This document shows positions 1 through 8,027 of a stretch of DNA of 64,000 bases, piece by piece; the first letter of the stretch is position 1, and the number at the start of each line of letters is the position of its first letter. Position numbers and translations under genes: made by a program. This DNA is from Croceitalea sp947503285 (lineage in GTDB: Bacteria > Bacteroidota > Bacteroidia > Flavobacteriales > Flavobacteriaceae): the NCBI RefSeq assembly GCF_036985505.1, contig NZ_BTGQ01000001.1:434001-498000 (forward strand), written 5' to 3'. The notes below the pieces were generated by a model. The model did no database searches. It was not told where the DNA came from and saw only the letters and a program-made list of their open reading frames with translations.

Positions 1-196
1 CACCTAAATACAGGTTCGAAGGTGACGAATGCCGGCTATAAAGATAACAGCCCTCGGTATTGCCTTCAAAAGTGTCAAACATGGTTTTGGCCGATAAGAA
101 GGTGTAGGTAGAAGAATCGGAAATAGAGGGATTGACTCCCCCAAATTCACCAAAATATTGCAGGTCTTGAATTTTATCAGCGGATTTATGCTCCAT
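1..196 (-). CDS. Cys/Met-metabolism PLP-dependent enzyme, N-terminal part (cut by window edge)
   Basis: Only the first 65 or so codons lie in the window. The start is the ATG at 194-196 on the minus strand. The peptide begins MEHKSADKIQDL and carries GGVNPSISDSSTYTF, an FEG segment and YLYSRHSSPSNLYLG. This is the usual N-terminal layout of the trans-sulfuration (cystathionine gamma-synthase / methionine gamma-lyase) fold-type I PLP enzymes, where a Y-x-R segment precedes the cofactor core. The catalytic Lys and PLP sites lie outside the window, so the exact reaction cannot be given. The gene diverges from an Lrp/AsnC regulator, which suggests amino-acid-responsive control (inference). Confidence 0.75.
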   Translation of the reverse strand, partial: MEHKSADKIQDLQYFGEFGGVNPSISDSSTYTFLSAKTMFDTFEGNTEGCYLYSRHSSPSNLYLG

Positions 197-315
197 GAGT
201 TTGAAATTTATGGTAAAAATAGCATGGTATAGAGTTAAAATCAATACAAATGGATAGATATAGTATTTAAAACCATAAATAGTTTAAATAGATGAATTTA
301 ATTCTAATATCTTCT

Positions 316-323
316 TATTTTTG
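316..323 (+). promoter_or_regulatory. Candidate Bacteroidota -7 box (TATTTTTG) for the Lrp gene
   Basis: The octamer matches the Bacteroidota -7 consensus TAnnTTTG exactly and lies 24 nt before the regulator ATG. No good TTTG -33 element is visible at the expected distance, so this is only a candidate. The AT-rich 150-bp divergent spacer (197-347) should also hold the promoter of the PLP-enzyme gene and any Lrp operator. Confidence 0.35.
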
Positions 324-347
324 CAGAAATCCTGAATTTGTTTCGCC

Positions 348-806
348 ATGGTACTTGATAAAATCGATAAGGCCTTACTTGCCCTTTTACAAGCGGATTG
401 TAAAAAAACCACAAAGGAGTATGCCACCTCGTTAAACCTTTCAACCACGGCTATTTACGAACGAATCAAACGATTGGAAAGAGAAGGTGTCATTACGAAA
501 TATGTAGCCTTGGTCGATAAAAAGAAAATAGATCGTGATTTCACAGTTCTATGCCAAGTAAAATTGTTACAGCATACCAAGGAGAACATCTTGCGCTTTG
601 AACGCCAAATATTACAATTGGAAGAGATTTCGGAATGTCATCATATCAGCGGTGATTACGACTATATACTCACCTTGAATGTGTCCGATATGGAAGCCTA
701 TCGTGAATTCATGGTGAACAAATTGACCGCAATAGATCAAATAGGCAGTACCCAAAGTTCATTTATAATCAATTCCGTTAAGAAATCCACAGCCGTTTTT
801 ATTTAA
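348..806 (+). CDS. Lrp/AsnC family transcriptional regulator
   Basis: This 152-residue protein has the normal Lrp/AsnC length. An N-terminal winged helix-turn-helix occupies about residues 4-50, with STTAIYERIKRLEREGVI as the recognition helix and wing. An RAM/AsnC-type ligand-binding domain occupies about residues 62-150. Family members bind amino acids and control amino-acid metabolism genes as dimers or octamers. It diverges from a Cys/Met-type PLP enzyme, the most likely target (inference). The ATG at 348 puts the HTH at the usual distance from the N-terminus. Confidence 0.9.
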   Translation: MVLDKIDKALLALLQADCKKTTKEYATSLNLSTTAIYERIKRLEREGVITKYVALVDKKKIDRDFTVLCQVKLLQHTKENILRFERQILQLEEISECHHISGDYDYILTLNVSDMEAYREFMVNKLTAIDQIGSTQSSFIINSVKKSTAVFI

Positions 807-892
807 ACTTTAACCTAACGTCAAGTTAAACGACATGAGGTTATCGTGAAATGTCTTTACATTCATGGTAATCAAAAAACGTTTCTAAAATC

Positions 893-1282
893 ATGACCTC
901 ACACAATCGATTGCTGCTGACCGGCGCGGCCACGATAATAGGTGGTTTTTCATTATTTATTTTCACGACGATCACGAAAAACATTTTGTTCAAAGGTTCA
1001 AGCATATGTTCTTCTACAATAATGGAACATCTGTAACTTACATTGACTTTATTTACTTCAGCACTTGTAGCTGGCTTTATGGCTTCCATCATTGTGCTAC
1101 GAAGGCACCATATGCCCCATTTGATATTATCGATTTTTGTTTTAGGTAAGATTTCATTTGTGATGACTTGTGGTTATGGCTACCAAGAAATGGTCATGGA
1201 TTCCGCAATGAATGCGGCGCTCATTTTAGGGTTATGGACGGGGAATTATACCGCTTCAAAATTTCCCTTGGCACCATTTTGA
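893..1282 (+). pseudogene. Small membrane-protein ORF interrupted by an in-frame TAA (or two tiny ORFs)
   Basis: From ATG 893 a 47-residue hydrophobic peptide (MTSHNRLLLTGAATIIGG...) ends at TAA 1034-1036. The same frame then stays open to 1282, restarting at a possible TTG (1043) or an ATG (1079). That second part holds three more hydrophobic stretches and ends KFPLAPF. Read through, it would be a protein of about 129 residues with four membrane segments. Alternatives are two separate small proteins or chance ORFs in a non-coding gap. An antisense ORF at 841-1092 is less convincing because it lacks a recognisable pattern. I do not recognise the family. This is the only candidate content of the 569-bp gap between the regulator and lpd. 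Confidence 0.3.
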
Positions 1283-1309
1283 GCAAAACCATTTTATGGA
1301 AAACATTCG

Positions 1310-1317
1310 TACTTTTG
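1310..1317 (+). promoter_or_regulatory. Candidate -7 box (TACTTTTG) for lpd
   Basis: Exact match to TAnnTTTG, 58 nt upstream of the lpd ATG. A TTTG at 1278-1281 is 28 nt away, longer than the usual 17-23, so the -33 element is uncertain. Confidence 0.35.
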
Positions 1318-1375
1318 TAGTCATTTTTATAGCCTTGCGACAAACGCAAGTACAATCACTTTTTAAACCACGAAT

Positions 1376-2782
1376 ATGAGTCAATATGATGTAGCTGTTA
1401 TCGGGTCTGGACCTGGTGGATATGTTGCTGCGATACGATGTGCACAATTGGGAATGAAAACGGTAATAATTGAAAAATACGATACCCTTGGAGGTACTTG
1501 TTTGAATGTCGGCTGCATTCCCTCAAAAGCATTGTTGGATTCCTCACACCATTATGAGGATGCCGTTAAACATTTTGAAGAGCATGGTATTGAGATTCCC
1601 GGAGAGGTGAAAGTCAATCTTGAAAAAATGATTGGACGCAAGCAGGCCGTTGTCGATCAAACCACCAAGGGGATTGATTTTTTAATGAATAAGAACGACA
1701 TAGACGTCTTTCATGGCTTAGGTAGCTTTAAAGATGCCACACATATCAATATCGCGAAGGAAGACGGGAAAACGGAGACCATAGAAGCTAAGCATACCAT
1801 TATAGCTACAGGCTCAAAACCTTCTTCTTTGCCCTTTATCACCTTAGATAAAGAACGGGTGATAACCTCTACAGAGGCACTCGAACTCAAAGAAATCCCC
1901 AAACATATGATTATCATCGGTGGAGGTGTTATCGGATTGGAACTGGGGCAGGTCTACAAACGTTTAGGGGCAGACGTCACGGTTGTGGAGTACATGGACC
2001 GTATAATTCCCGGTATGGATGGAGCACTTTCAAAAGAGCTGATGAAGGTGTTGAAAAAACAAAAAGTGAAGTTTCAGCTTTCCCACAAGGTAAAATCAGT
2101 CGAACGAAAGAATGACCAAGTCATTGTAAAAGCGGATAACAAAAAAGGCGAAGAGGTTGAGTTTGTAGGGGACTATTGTTTAGTTTCTGTAGGTCGAAGG
2201 CCATATACTGACGGTCTAAACGTCGAAGCAGCAGGGGTAAAAATGGATGAACGAGGCAGGATAGCCGTCAATGATCATCTTCAAACCAATGTTTCTAATA
2301 TTTATGCCATAGGCGACGTGGTCAAAGGTGCCATGTTGGCCCATAAAGCGGAAGAGGAGGGAACAATGGTTGCCGAAATCTTGGCGGGCCAAAAACCGCA
2401 TATCGACTACAATCTCATCCCTGGCGTGGTGTATACTTGGCCCGAAGTAGCGGCCGTCGGTAAAACGGAAGAAGAACTGAAAGAAGCAGGTATTGAATAT
2501 AAAGTTGGACAATTTCCAATGCGGGCTTTGGGTAGGGCCCGTGCCAGTATGGATATTGATGGATTCGTAAAAATATTGGCTGATAAAAATACCGATGAGG
2601 TTTTGGGGGTACATATGATCGGTGCACGTTGTGCCGACTTGATAACAGAAGCGGTGACGGCTATGGAATTTAGGGCCTCAGCGGAGGATATGGCGCGTAT
2701 GAGCCATGCACATCCGACATATGCCGAAGCGGTCAAAGAGGCGGCGTTGGCGGCTACTGAAGATAGGGCACTGCATATTTAG
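1376..2782 (+). CDS. lpdA: Dihydrolipoyl dehydrogenase (E3)
   Basis: This FAD enzyme re-oxidises dihydrolipoamide in the pyruvate and 2-oxoglutarate dehydrogenase complexes and the glycine cleavage system, reducing NAD+. The sequence shows the N-terminal FAD fingerprint GSGPGG (10-15) and the redox disulfide motif GGTCLNVGC (Cys42/Cys47). It also has a second dinucleotide fold (MIIIGGGVIGLELG) and the C-terminal catalytic dyad in HPTYAE (His446, Glu451). Its 468 residues are the family norm. No E1 or E2 genes adjoin it; it stands alone, as is common in Bacteroidota. The next gene starts 12 nt downstream and may be co-transcribed. Confidence 0.97.
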   Translation: MSQYDVAVIGSGPGGYVAAIRCAQLGMKTVIIEKYDTLGGTCLNVGCIPSKALLDSSHHYEDAVKHFEEHGIEIPGEVKVNLEKMIGRKQAVVDQTTKGIDFLMNKNDIDVFHGLGSFKDATHINIAKEDGKTETIEAKHTIIATGSKPSSLPFITLDKERVITSTEALELKEIPKHMIIIGGGVIGLELGQVYKRLGADVTVVEYMDRIIPGMDGALSKELMKVLKKQKVKFQLSHKVKSVERKNDQVIVKADNKKGEEVEFVGDYCLVSVGRRPYTDGLNVEAAGVKMDERGRIAVNDHLQTNVSNIYAIGDVVKGAMLAHKAEEEGTMVAEILAGQKPHIDYNLIPGVVYTWPEVAAVGKTEEELKEAGIEYKVGQFPMRALGRARASMDIDGFVKILADKNTDEVLGVHMIGARCADLITEAVTAMEFRASAEDMARMSHAHPTYAEAVKEAALAATEDRALHI

Positions 2783-2794
2783 CTAAGTAATATC

Positions 2795-3532
2795 ATGTTC
2801 AGAAAGGTCGTTTTTTTTGTTTTGGTTGTTTTCCTCTCTTGTTCAACGGGTTCAAATTCCCCTGAAGAACCTGAAGGTATCAGCGAAACCGAATTGACGC
2901 CCTTACAGCTTGAATTTTTAGACGAGTTTGAACATGTTGCCTTTAGACTAGCGGTGAATAGCGTCGGTATCACATTTAGTAGAAAGTGGAAAAGTGAAGT
3001 CAAGGTTTTTTTAGATGGTAGTATCGATCAAGCCTATCGTAGTCTGGTAGAGCGGTCAATTGATGAATTCAATTTGCTCATAACCGACGGAACCTCAATT
3101 CAGGTGGTAAGTGAACTTGAAAGTGCCAACGTACATTTGTTCTTAGGCAGTAGTGAAGAGGTCAAGACGATATGGCCAGATATCAATACCGAGGGTAAAA
3201 GCGGGTTGGCTTTTCATTTCGCAGAAGAAGATGGTGAAATTACCTCAGGACGTATCTGGGTAGAAAATGATGGTGGTGGTTTATTCAAACATGAATTAGG
3301 GCACATACTTGGCTTTCACCATGCTACGGACAATACCTGTGGTATCAATGACGGAATGATACGTAGCTTTATGTGTTCTGGATCTCCCAATAACATACTC
3401 TCCGATTTTGATCGGGCCATTGTACAAACTTGGTACCATCCTAAAATCAATTCAGGACAAACCTTTTTCTCGATGAGACCTATTGTCGAGCAATTATTAC
3501 TTGATGGTGAGATTTCTGTGGAAGGGCAATAA
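2795..3532 (+). CDS. Metzincin-type zinc metalloprotease lipoprotein
   Basis: This 245-residue protein has an SPII signal peptide ending FLSC (Cys16), so it is a predicted lipoprotein. Near the C-terminal half is HELGHILGFHH (166-176), the full metzincin zinc motif HExxHxxGxxH with ligands His166, His170 and His176. MIRSFMCSG follows and may provide the Met-turn. The family (matrixin/M10-like) hydrolyses peptide bonds; the substrate here is unknown. It starts 12 nt after lpd but has no obvious functional link to it. The small catalytic domain and the absence of a propeptide cysteine switch make it minimal for the family. Confidence 0.75.
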   Translation: MFRKVVFFVLVVFLSCSTGSNSPEEPEGISETELTPLQLEFLDEFEHVAFRLAVNSVGITFSRKWKSEVKVFLDGSIDQAYRSLVERSIDEFNLLITDGTSIQVVSELESANVHLFLGSSEEVKTIWPDINTEGKSGLAFHFAEEDGEITSGRIWVENDGGGLFKHELGHILGFHHATDNTCGINDGMIRSFMCSGSPNNILSDFDRAIVQTWYHPKINSGQTFFSMRPIVEQLLLDGEISVEGQ

Positions 3533-3562
3533 GCAATCCATCTTTAAAGTCAAAGAACCCCT

Positions 3563-4972
3563 TTATTTTATTAGCGTAACATCTGGAAATGCGGCCTGAT
3601 AACCGAACCAGAATGCATTGAAGGTTTCAAGACGTTCAAATACCTCATCAGTAGCGGAGACCATTTTAGATTCCTCAATGGTCCAAGTGATGCCATTGTC
3701 ATCGACTGTCGTACTTTGGCCATCATAAACTTTAAAGGAATTTTCTTTTGTTTTAAAAACGCGATGTGCGCCAGAGTCATCCGTAAAAACGGTAAAGTGG
3801 ATGTCTCCGAGTTGGTTTTTATAAACAGGGTTCTTTCGTAAGAAATCACTGCTTATGGCTAAGTTCTTTTCAGGGAATTTAGGGGATCTAATGGCAAGTA
3901 CCTCATCTTTATTGTTCAGTCTTTTGTCAATAATGGGTACGGTAAACATGAGGTCGTCGGTCGCAAAATATTCTTGGTAGGCTACCCCTTCACGATAGTC
4001 CCTTCGGTGCCCTGTTTGCATCGATAGTACTTTTGTATCAGGGTGTCTTTTTTTCCATTCCCCCCAGGTTGTGGTGACTACGCTTAAATACTCCAATTTT
4101 ATTCCCTTTCCGACCAGCGGCCCTATAACGGGTTCTCCCTCAAGAGTGCTCCAAAGTGATTGTGTTGCTCGATCGTACATGAGTTTGTTTGAGCGGTATA
4201 AAAAACCACTCGTACCCAATTGGTGCTTTACGCCCTTAAAATCCGATTTGTATAAAATTACGGTTCCGCATAAAGTGCAGTATACTCCAGCCACATTTTC
4301 ACCTCCAACCGTGTCCGTGAAAAGTTCATGCCATGCCAGTATTTGTTTCGGATAAGCTCGGGCCTCTCCATTCACTTCGATACCGAATACCGTAGCACCA
4401 TCCCTCAAATAATTCGCTTTATCAGAAGATAACATTCTCGGGTTGCGCAAGGGGGGTATACCATCTTGTAACACACCGCCCCATCGTACCTCGTCCAATC
4501 TGATTTTCGATTGTTCTGAGCGATTCAAGAAATATTTCTCAAACCGCGAATCAATCCGTTTGTGCAATTTTGCCTTAAAATTATAGTAGTCCTCATCATA
4601 ATCAACGGCTTTGTTCCAATACCATTGAAACCACTTGTCAAAATCAAGACCAAAGTTTTGATCGGTCTTCTTTTCCAGCAGGTCGACCAACTTAAGCGCA
4701 TTTTTTGAATTTTGTGAAAAATAGGCCGTCTCGATCAGCAAAATTTGATAAGTGTCCTTCCAGTTTTGGTCAATATAGTTGTAGGCCTTATCTGCTTTAT
4801 TCGAATCTGGTTGCTCAAAGAGGGTCAGAAAATAATCTGTAGGGGAAACCATGTCATAGTTAAGTTCCTCGCCCTCGCTGTCCGTCGTTTTTCCGCTAAA
4901 ATAGTACGATGTTGCTACGGCCACATAGGCCAATAAAAACATGAAACTTTTGGTCTTAAAATGAAATAACAT
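3563..4972 (-). CDS. DUF3179 domain-containing membrane-anchored protein
   Basis: This 469-residue protein has an N-terminal hydrophobic segment (about 8-26) that is a signal anchor or signal peptide. From about residue 165 it matches DUF3179: WGGVLQDGIPPLRNPRM, GIEVNGEARAYPKQILAWHE, then YCTLCGT with Cys232 and Cys235. The paired cysteines and conserved His are typical of this uncharacterised family, usually predicted to be periplasmic. Residues 40-160 form a helical region of unknown role. It converges on the metalloprotease gene with a 30-nt gap. No function is known for the family. Confidence 0.8.
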   Translation of the reverse strand: MLFHFKTKSFMFLLAYVAVATSYYFSGKTTDSEGEELNYDMVSPTDYFLTLFEQPDSNKADKAYNYIDQNWKDTYQILLIETAYFSQNSKNALKLVDLLEKKTDQNFGLDFDKWFQWYWNKAVDYDEDYYNFKAKLHKRIDSRFEKYFLNRSEQSKIRLDEVRWGGVLQDGIPPLRNPRMLSSDKANYLRDGATVFGIEVNGEARAYPKQILAWHELFTDTVGGENVAGVYCTLCGTVILYKSDFKGVKHQLGTSGFLYRSNKLMYDRATQSLWSTLEGEPVIGPLVGKGIKLEYLSVVTTTWGEWKKRHPDTKVLSMQTGHRRDYREGVAYQEYFATDDLMFTVPIIDKRLNNKDEVLAIRSPKFPEKNLAISSDFLRKNPVYKNQLGDIHFTVFTDDSGAHRVFKTKENSFKVYDGQSTTVDDNGITWTIEESKMVSATDEVFERLETFNAFWFGYQAAFPDVTLIK

Positions 4973-5204
4973 AACCCGATTTTAAGCCTTGGTCGTAAAA
5001 TTTGTACGTCACTAATCGCTTTAACTAACATTTAAGATAGCGGCTGATATCGTCGTTCGAAAATCATATCTGTTTAACCATCTTGATTCTGATTGATGGT
5101 AGGATTGCTTTCAAAAAAGCGTAAGGGAAGACTACATTTTTGGGGAAGGACCTGTCAATGGTATTTTGGCATATACACGCCCGAAAATGGTGTTCAATAA
5201 TAAA

Positions 5205-6398
5205 TTACTTGCTTAGGGCAAATAATCGGACGAGTATCATTTTAATACGAAAGCCTAGGGCTTTTAAAACTGGATTTAGGGTCTTCAGTATGAGATAACC
5301 CCTGATTCTAAGATAACGAAAGCCGAATCGAATAGCACCTTTAATCGATTCTTCCTTCTTATCGTATTGCAAGGCAAGAAAAGTGCACAGTATCATAAAG
5401 GCCAAGGCACCGAATACCACGGTCATGGGATTCAATTGGTGGTGAAGAAACCCATAAAGCCCTAAACCCGTAAAACTTCCATAAAGCACTATAAAATGGA
5501 TAACATAAATAGACAAGGTATTTGAGCCTATTTTCAATATGATGTTATTGGTAAGGAACTTTCTAAATACCATGAACATCGAGAAGACCAAGAGCACGTC
5601 CCCCAAACGAATAAAAAGGTAATTGTTTTGTTCAATCATGCGGAACATTTCGATGCCCGTGGCCTCATAAGTTGCAATAAAAAAATCCGATGAAAAGAAA
5701 ACCAAGCAGATACCGCCCAGTAAAGAAATGCCAATGGCATACTTGTACAAATTCTTATGTGCCTGATATTTCGTGAACAGCAGTGAAAAGAATGCTCCTA
5801 TGGTCGCATAGCCTAACCATGGTATTATGGTGAATACAGAACCATTCGCTTTTGTAAAATAGTTGGCCAGACTGGTCGGTAGAAAATCAAAAGACCATTG
5901 TTTGTACAAAGGTTCGAACAAGAACAGCAATAACGTAATACTTAAAAATATTACGGGTAATAATGAACTTTTATATTTTGAGGCCAATACATAAATCGAG
6001 ATAATGGTCAATATCGAAAGTCCGATACAGTGCAACACATCGACCAAATAAAAGCTATCGTATATTTCACCTGAGAACAGACCAAATAGGTTCAGACGAA
6101 GTAAATAGCCTATCAGTAGCAACTGCAATCCCCGTTGTACGCCTTTTTTGACCCTAGGGTTGTCAAAACCTTTTTCTTTCGATCGTACCAGTAGATAAGT
6201 GAAAATGAAACCGGAGACCGTAAAAAATACAGGTGCTGTTATTCCCCTAAAATAACGCCACACCAGAAAAACTGAATTTTCAACGTCCCTAAAAATCGGA
6301 TCAAGCAGGCCGTCGATAAAATGGCCTTGCAACATCATCAATATTGCCCACGTACGCATGGTATCAATAAAAAATAGTCTGGTCGAACCTGGTTTCAT
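5205..6398 (-). CDS. Multipass membrane acyltransferase (heparan-alpha-glucosaminide N-acetyltransferase-like)
   Basis: I place the start at ATG 6396-6398, two codons inside an upstream TTG, giving 397 residues. The N-terminus FFIDTMRTWAILMMLQGHF contains the Asp/Arg and later His conserved in this acyltransferase superfamily (DUF1624/YeiB/HGSNAT-like). It is followed by FRGITAPVFFTVSGF and about ten hydrophobic helices. A basic C-terminal tail (about 50 residues) is probably cytoplasmic. Related proteins transfer acyl groups to sugars across the membrane; the substrate here is not predictable. A perfect 16-bp palindrome lies 22 nt upstream of the start. Confidence 0.75.
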   Translation of the reverse strand: MKPGSTRLFFIDTMRTWAILMMLQGHFIDGLLDPIFRDVENSVFLVWRYFRGITAPVFFTVSGFIFTYLLVRSKEKGFDNPRVKKGVQRGLQLLLIGYLLRLNLFGLFSGEIYDSFYLVDVLHCIGLSILTIISIYVLASKYKSSLLPVIFLSITLLLFLFEPLYKQWSFDFLPTSLANYFTKANGSVFTIIPWLGYATIGAFFSLLFTKYQAHKNLYKYAIGISLLGGICLVFFSSDFFIATYEATGIEMFRMIEQNNYLFIRLGDVLLVFSMFMVFRKFLTNNIILKIGSNTLSIYVIHFIVLYGSFTGLGLYGFLHHQLNPMTVVFGALAFMILCTFLALQYDKKEESIKGAIRFGFRYLRIRGYLILKTLNPVLKALGFRIKMILVRLFALSK

Positions 6399-6420
6399 GC
6401 TCAAATTTATTTAAGCTATA

Positions 6421-6436
6421 TACTTGTATACAAGTA
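6421..6436. promoter_or_regulatory. Perfect 16-bp palindrome, candidate operator
   Basis: TACTTGTATACAAGTA equals its own reverse complement. It sits between a candidate -7 box (6457-6464) and the start of the acyltransferase gene, a position where a bound repressor would block transcription. The TTGTATACAA core resembles operators described for GntR-family (FadR-type) regulators, but no such regulator is encoded in this window. Confidence 0.45.
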
Positions 6437-6456
6437 CTTTCAGATGTTTTGCTGGG

Positions 6457-6464
6457 CAAAATTA
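6457..6464 (-). promoter_or_regulatory. Candidate -7 box (TAATTTTG) for the acyltransferase gene
   Basis: Read on the minus strand this is an exact TAnnTTTG match, 58 nt before the gene's ATG. No clear TTTG -33 partner is visible. Together with the palindrome it makes a plausible regulated promoter. Confidence 0.35.
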
Positions 6465-6529
6465 GACAAAATTCAGGCTGATTTTTACTTTTTACGGTAT
6501 TTTAGTGGAATAATTAAAGATTTTAGTCC

Positions 6530-6703
6530 ATGGCTAAGATATTGGCATTTGCCGATGGTAATCCTTTCATATCCATTAACCATGAATCGTTGTATCCAAC
6601 GGTTTTGTTAGCGGTAAGATACGATGTTCAACCCGGTGGAACCGATTATGACCTATCCAATCCATATCAAAATTCCAAAAAAAAAATTCTAACCCAACCG
6701 TAA
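6530..6703 (+). CDS. Possible 57-residue protein, unknown
   Basis: An ATG at 6530 opens a 57-codon ORF (MAKILAFADG... to KKILTQP) ending at TAA 6701-6703, 10 nt before the TTG start of pabB. It has no signal peptide, membrane segment or motif I recognise. It may be a real short cistron ahead of pabB or a chance ORF. It is listed because it fills most of the otherwise empty 6465-6713 stretch. Confidence 0.2.
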   Translation: MAKILAFADGNPFISINHESLYPTVLLAVRYDVQPGGTDYDLSNPYQNSKKKILTQP

Positions 6704-6713
6704 ACTGCCCTAC

Positions 6714-8009
6714 TTGCGAGTAAAGACCACTTTTGCCATTGAGGATTTTGTCCTTTTTAAAGATGCGTTGTTGTATTGGGCGCAGCGGTTTGACACCGTT
6801 CTTTTTTTGGATAGTAATGGTCATAAAGACAAACATTCGTCATTTGAAGTGCTTTTGGCATTAGGTGCAGCGCAGCATCTTAGTATAGCTGCAGCCGATG
6901 GGTTTCAAAAACTTTCAGATTTCAATCAAAAACTTAACGATTGGCTTTTTGGTTATTTGTCTTACGATTTGAAAAATGAACTGGAGGCATTATCCTCAAA
7001 CAATTTTGACGGAATCGGTTTTGGGCAGCTTCATTTTTTTCAACCTAAAAAGTTGATCCGGCTTACCAACGAAACTGTCGAATTCCTCTATCTAGAAAAA
7101 TATGCGGACGAAGTGGCTGGCGATTTTAAGGAAATAAGCGCTTGCAGGGAAGGGAAGACCGCTTCTGTTGGTAATAAGCCTAAAATAAAGCTTCGAATCC
7201 ATAAAGAGGCATACTTGGACAAAGTAAGGGCGGTTCTTGAAGAAATCAAAAAGGGTACTATTTATGAAGTCAATATCTGTCAAGAGTTTTATGCAGAGCA
7301 TTCGTATATAGATGTTGTCAAGAGTTTTTTACACTTGAACCGGATTTCAAAAGCGCCTTTTGCTGCTTTCTTGCGGCTCGATAATCATTATTTACTTTGT
7401 GCCTCTCCCGAGCGATACTTAAAAAAAAATGGAGATACCGTAATTTCACAGCCTATAAAGGGCACCGCTGGCCGTTCAACAAACGCATTTAAAGATGAAC
7501 AATTTAAAATACGACTTGAAAACGATACCAAAGAGCGCACCGAGAATATCATGATCGTAGATTTGGTCAGGAATGATTTGTCGAAAAGCGCGGTTAAGGG
7601 TTCCGTCACCGTCGAGGAACTTTGCAAGGTTTATACCTTTGAACAAGTACATCAGATGATATCAACGGTTTCCTCTAAAACCGAAGAAGACCTGGATGCG
7701 GTTCAATTGTTGAAAGACACCTTTCCTATGGGTAGCATGACCGGTACCCCAAAAGTCTCGGCCATGAAGGTGATCGAAAGGGTCGAAGAAACTAAAAGGG
7801 GGCTCTATAGCGGGGCGGTCGGGTATTTTGACCCTAATAAGAACTTTGACTTTAATGTCGTCATTCGAAGTATTCTATATAATGCTGAAAAACGGTATTT
7901 GTCCTTTTCCGTTGGAAGCGCCATTACCGCCAAATCAGAACCTTTAAAAGAATATGAAGAATGCCTCTTAAAAGCCAAAGCAATGCGCGATGTGCTAGAA
8001 AGCAATTGA
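6714..8009 (+). CDS. pabB: Aminodeoxychorismate synthase component I (chorismate-binding)
   Basis: This enzyme converts chorismate plus ammonia to 4-amino-4-deoxychorismate for folate. The 431-residue protein has a short N-terminal lobe and the chorismate-binding domain from about residue 165 on. Diagnostic motifs are PIKGT (247-251), ENIMIVDLVRNDLSK (277-291) and FPMGSMTGTPK (338-348). The Lys in PIKGT is the residue that separates PabB from anthranilate synthase, which has Ala there. The only start giving a normal N-terminus (RVKTTFAIEDF) is the TTG at 6714; no in-frame ATG occurs upstream before the stop at 6690. No pabA or pabC gene adjoins it. tilS follows after 18 nt. Confidence 0.88.
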   Translation: MRVKTTFAIEDFVLFKDALLYWAQRFDTVLFLDSNGHKDKHSSFEVLLALGAAQHLSIAAADGFQKLSDFNQKLNDWLFGYLSYDLKNELEALSSNNFDGIGFGQLHFFQPKKLIRLTNETVEFLYLEKYADEVAGDFKEISACREGKTASVGNKPKIKLRIHKEAYLDKVRAVLEEIKKGTIYEVNICQEFYAEHSYIDVVKSFLHLNRISKAPFAAFLRLDNHYLLCASPERYLKKNGDTVISQPIKGTAGRSTNAFKDEQFKIRLENDTKERTENIMIVDLVRNDLSKSAVKGSVTVEELCKVYTFEQVHQMISTVSSKTEEDLDAVQLLKDTFPMGSMTGTPKVSAMKVIERVEETKRGLYSGAVGYFDPNKNFDFNVVIRSILYNAEKRYLSFSVGSAITAKSEPLKEYEECLLKAKAMRDVLESN

Positions 8010-8027
8010 TATCGTTAATTTTACAAG

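Noticed and set aside
841..1092. An 83-codon minus-strand ORF opposite the split membrane ORF
   Set aside because: Composition is unremarkable and the plus frame shows clearer membrane-segment periodicity, so it is probably an antisense shadow.
6714..8009. Assignment as anthranilate synthase component I (trpE)
   Set aside because: The PIKGT motif has Lys where TrpE has Ala, and no trp genes adjoin it. pabB fits better.
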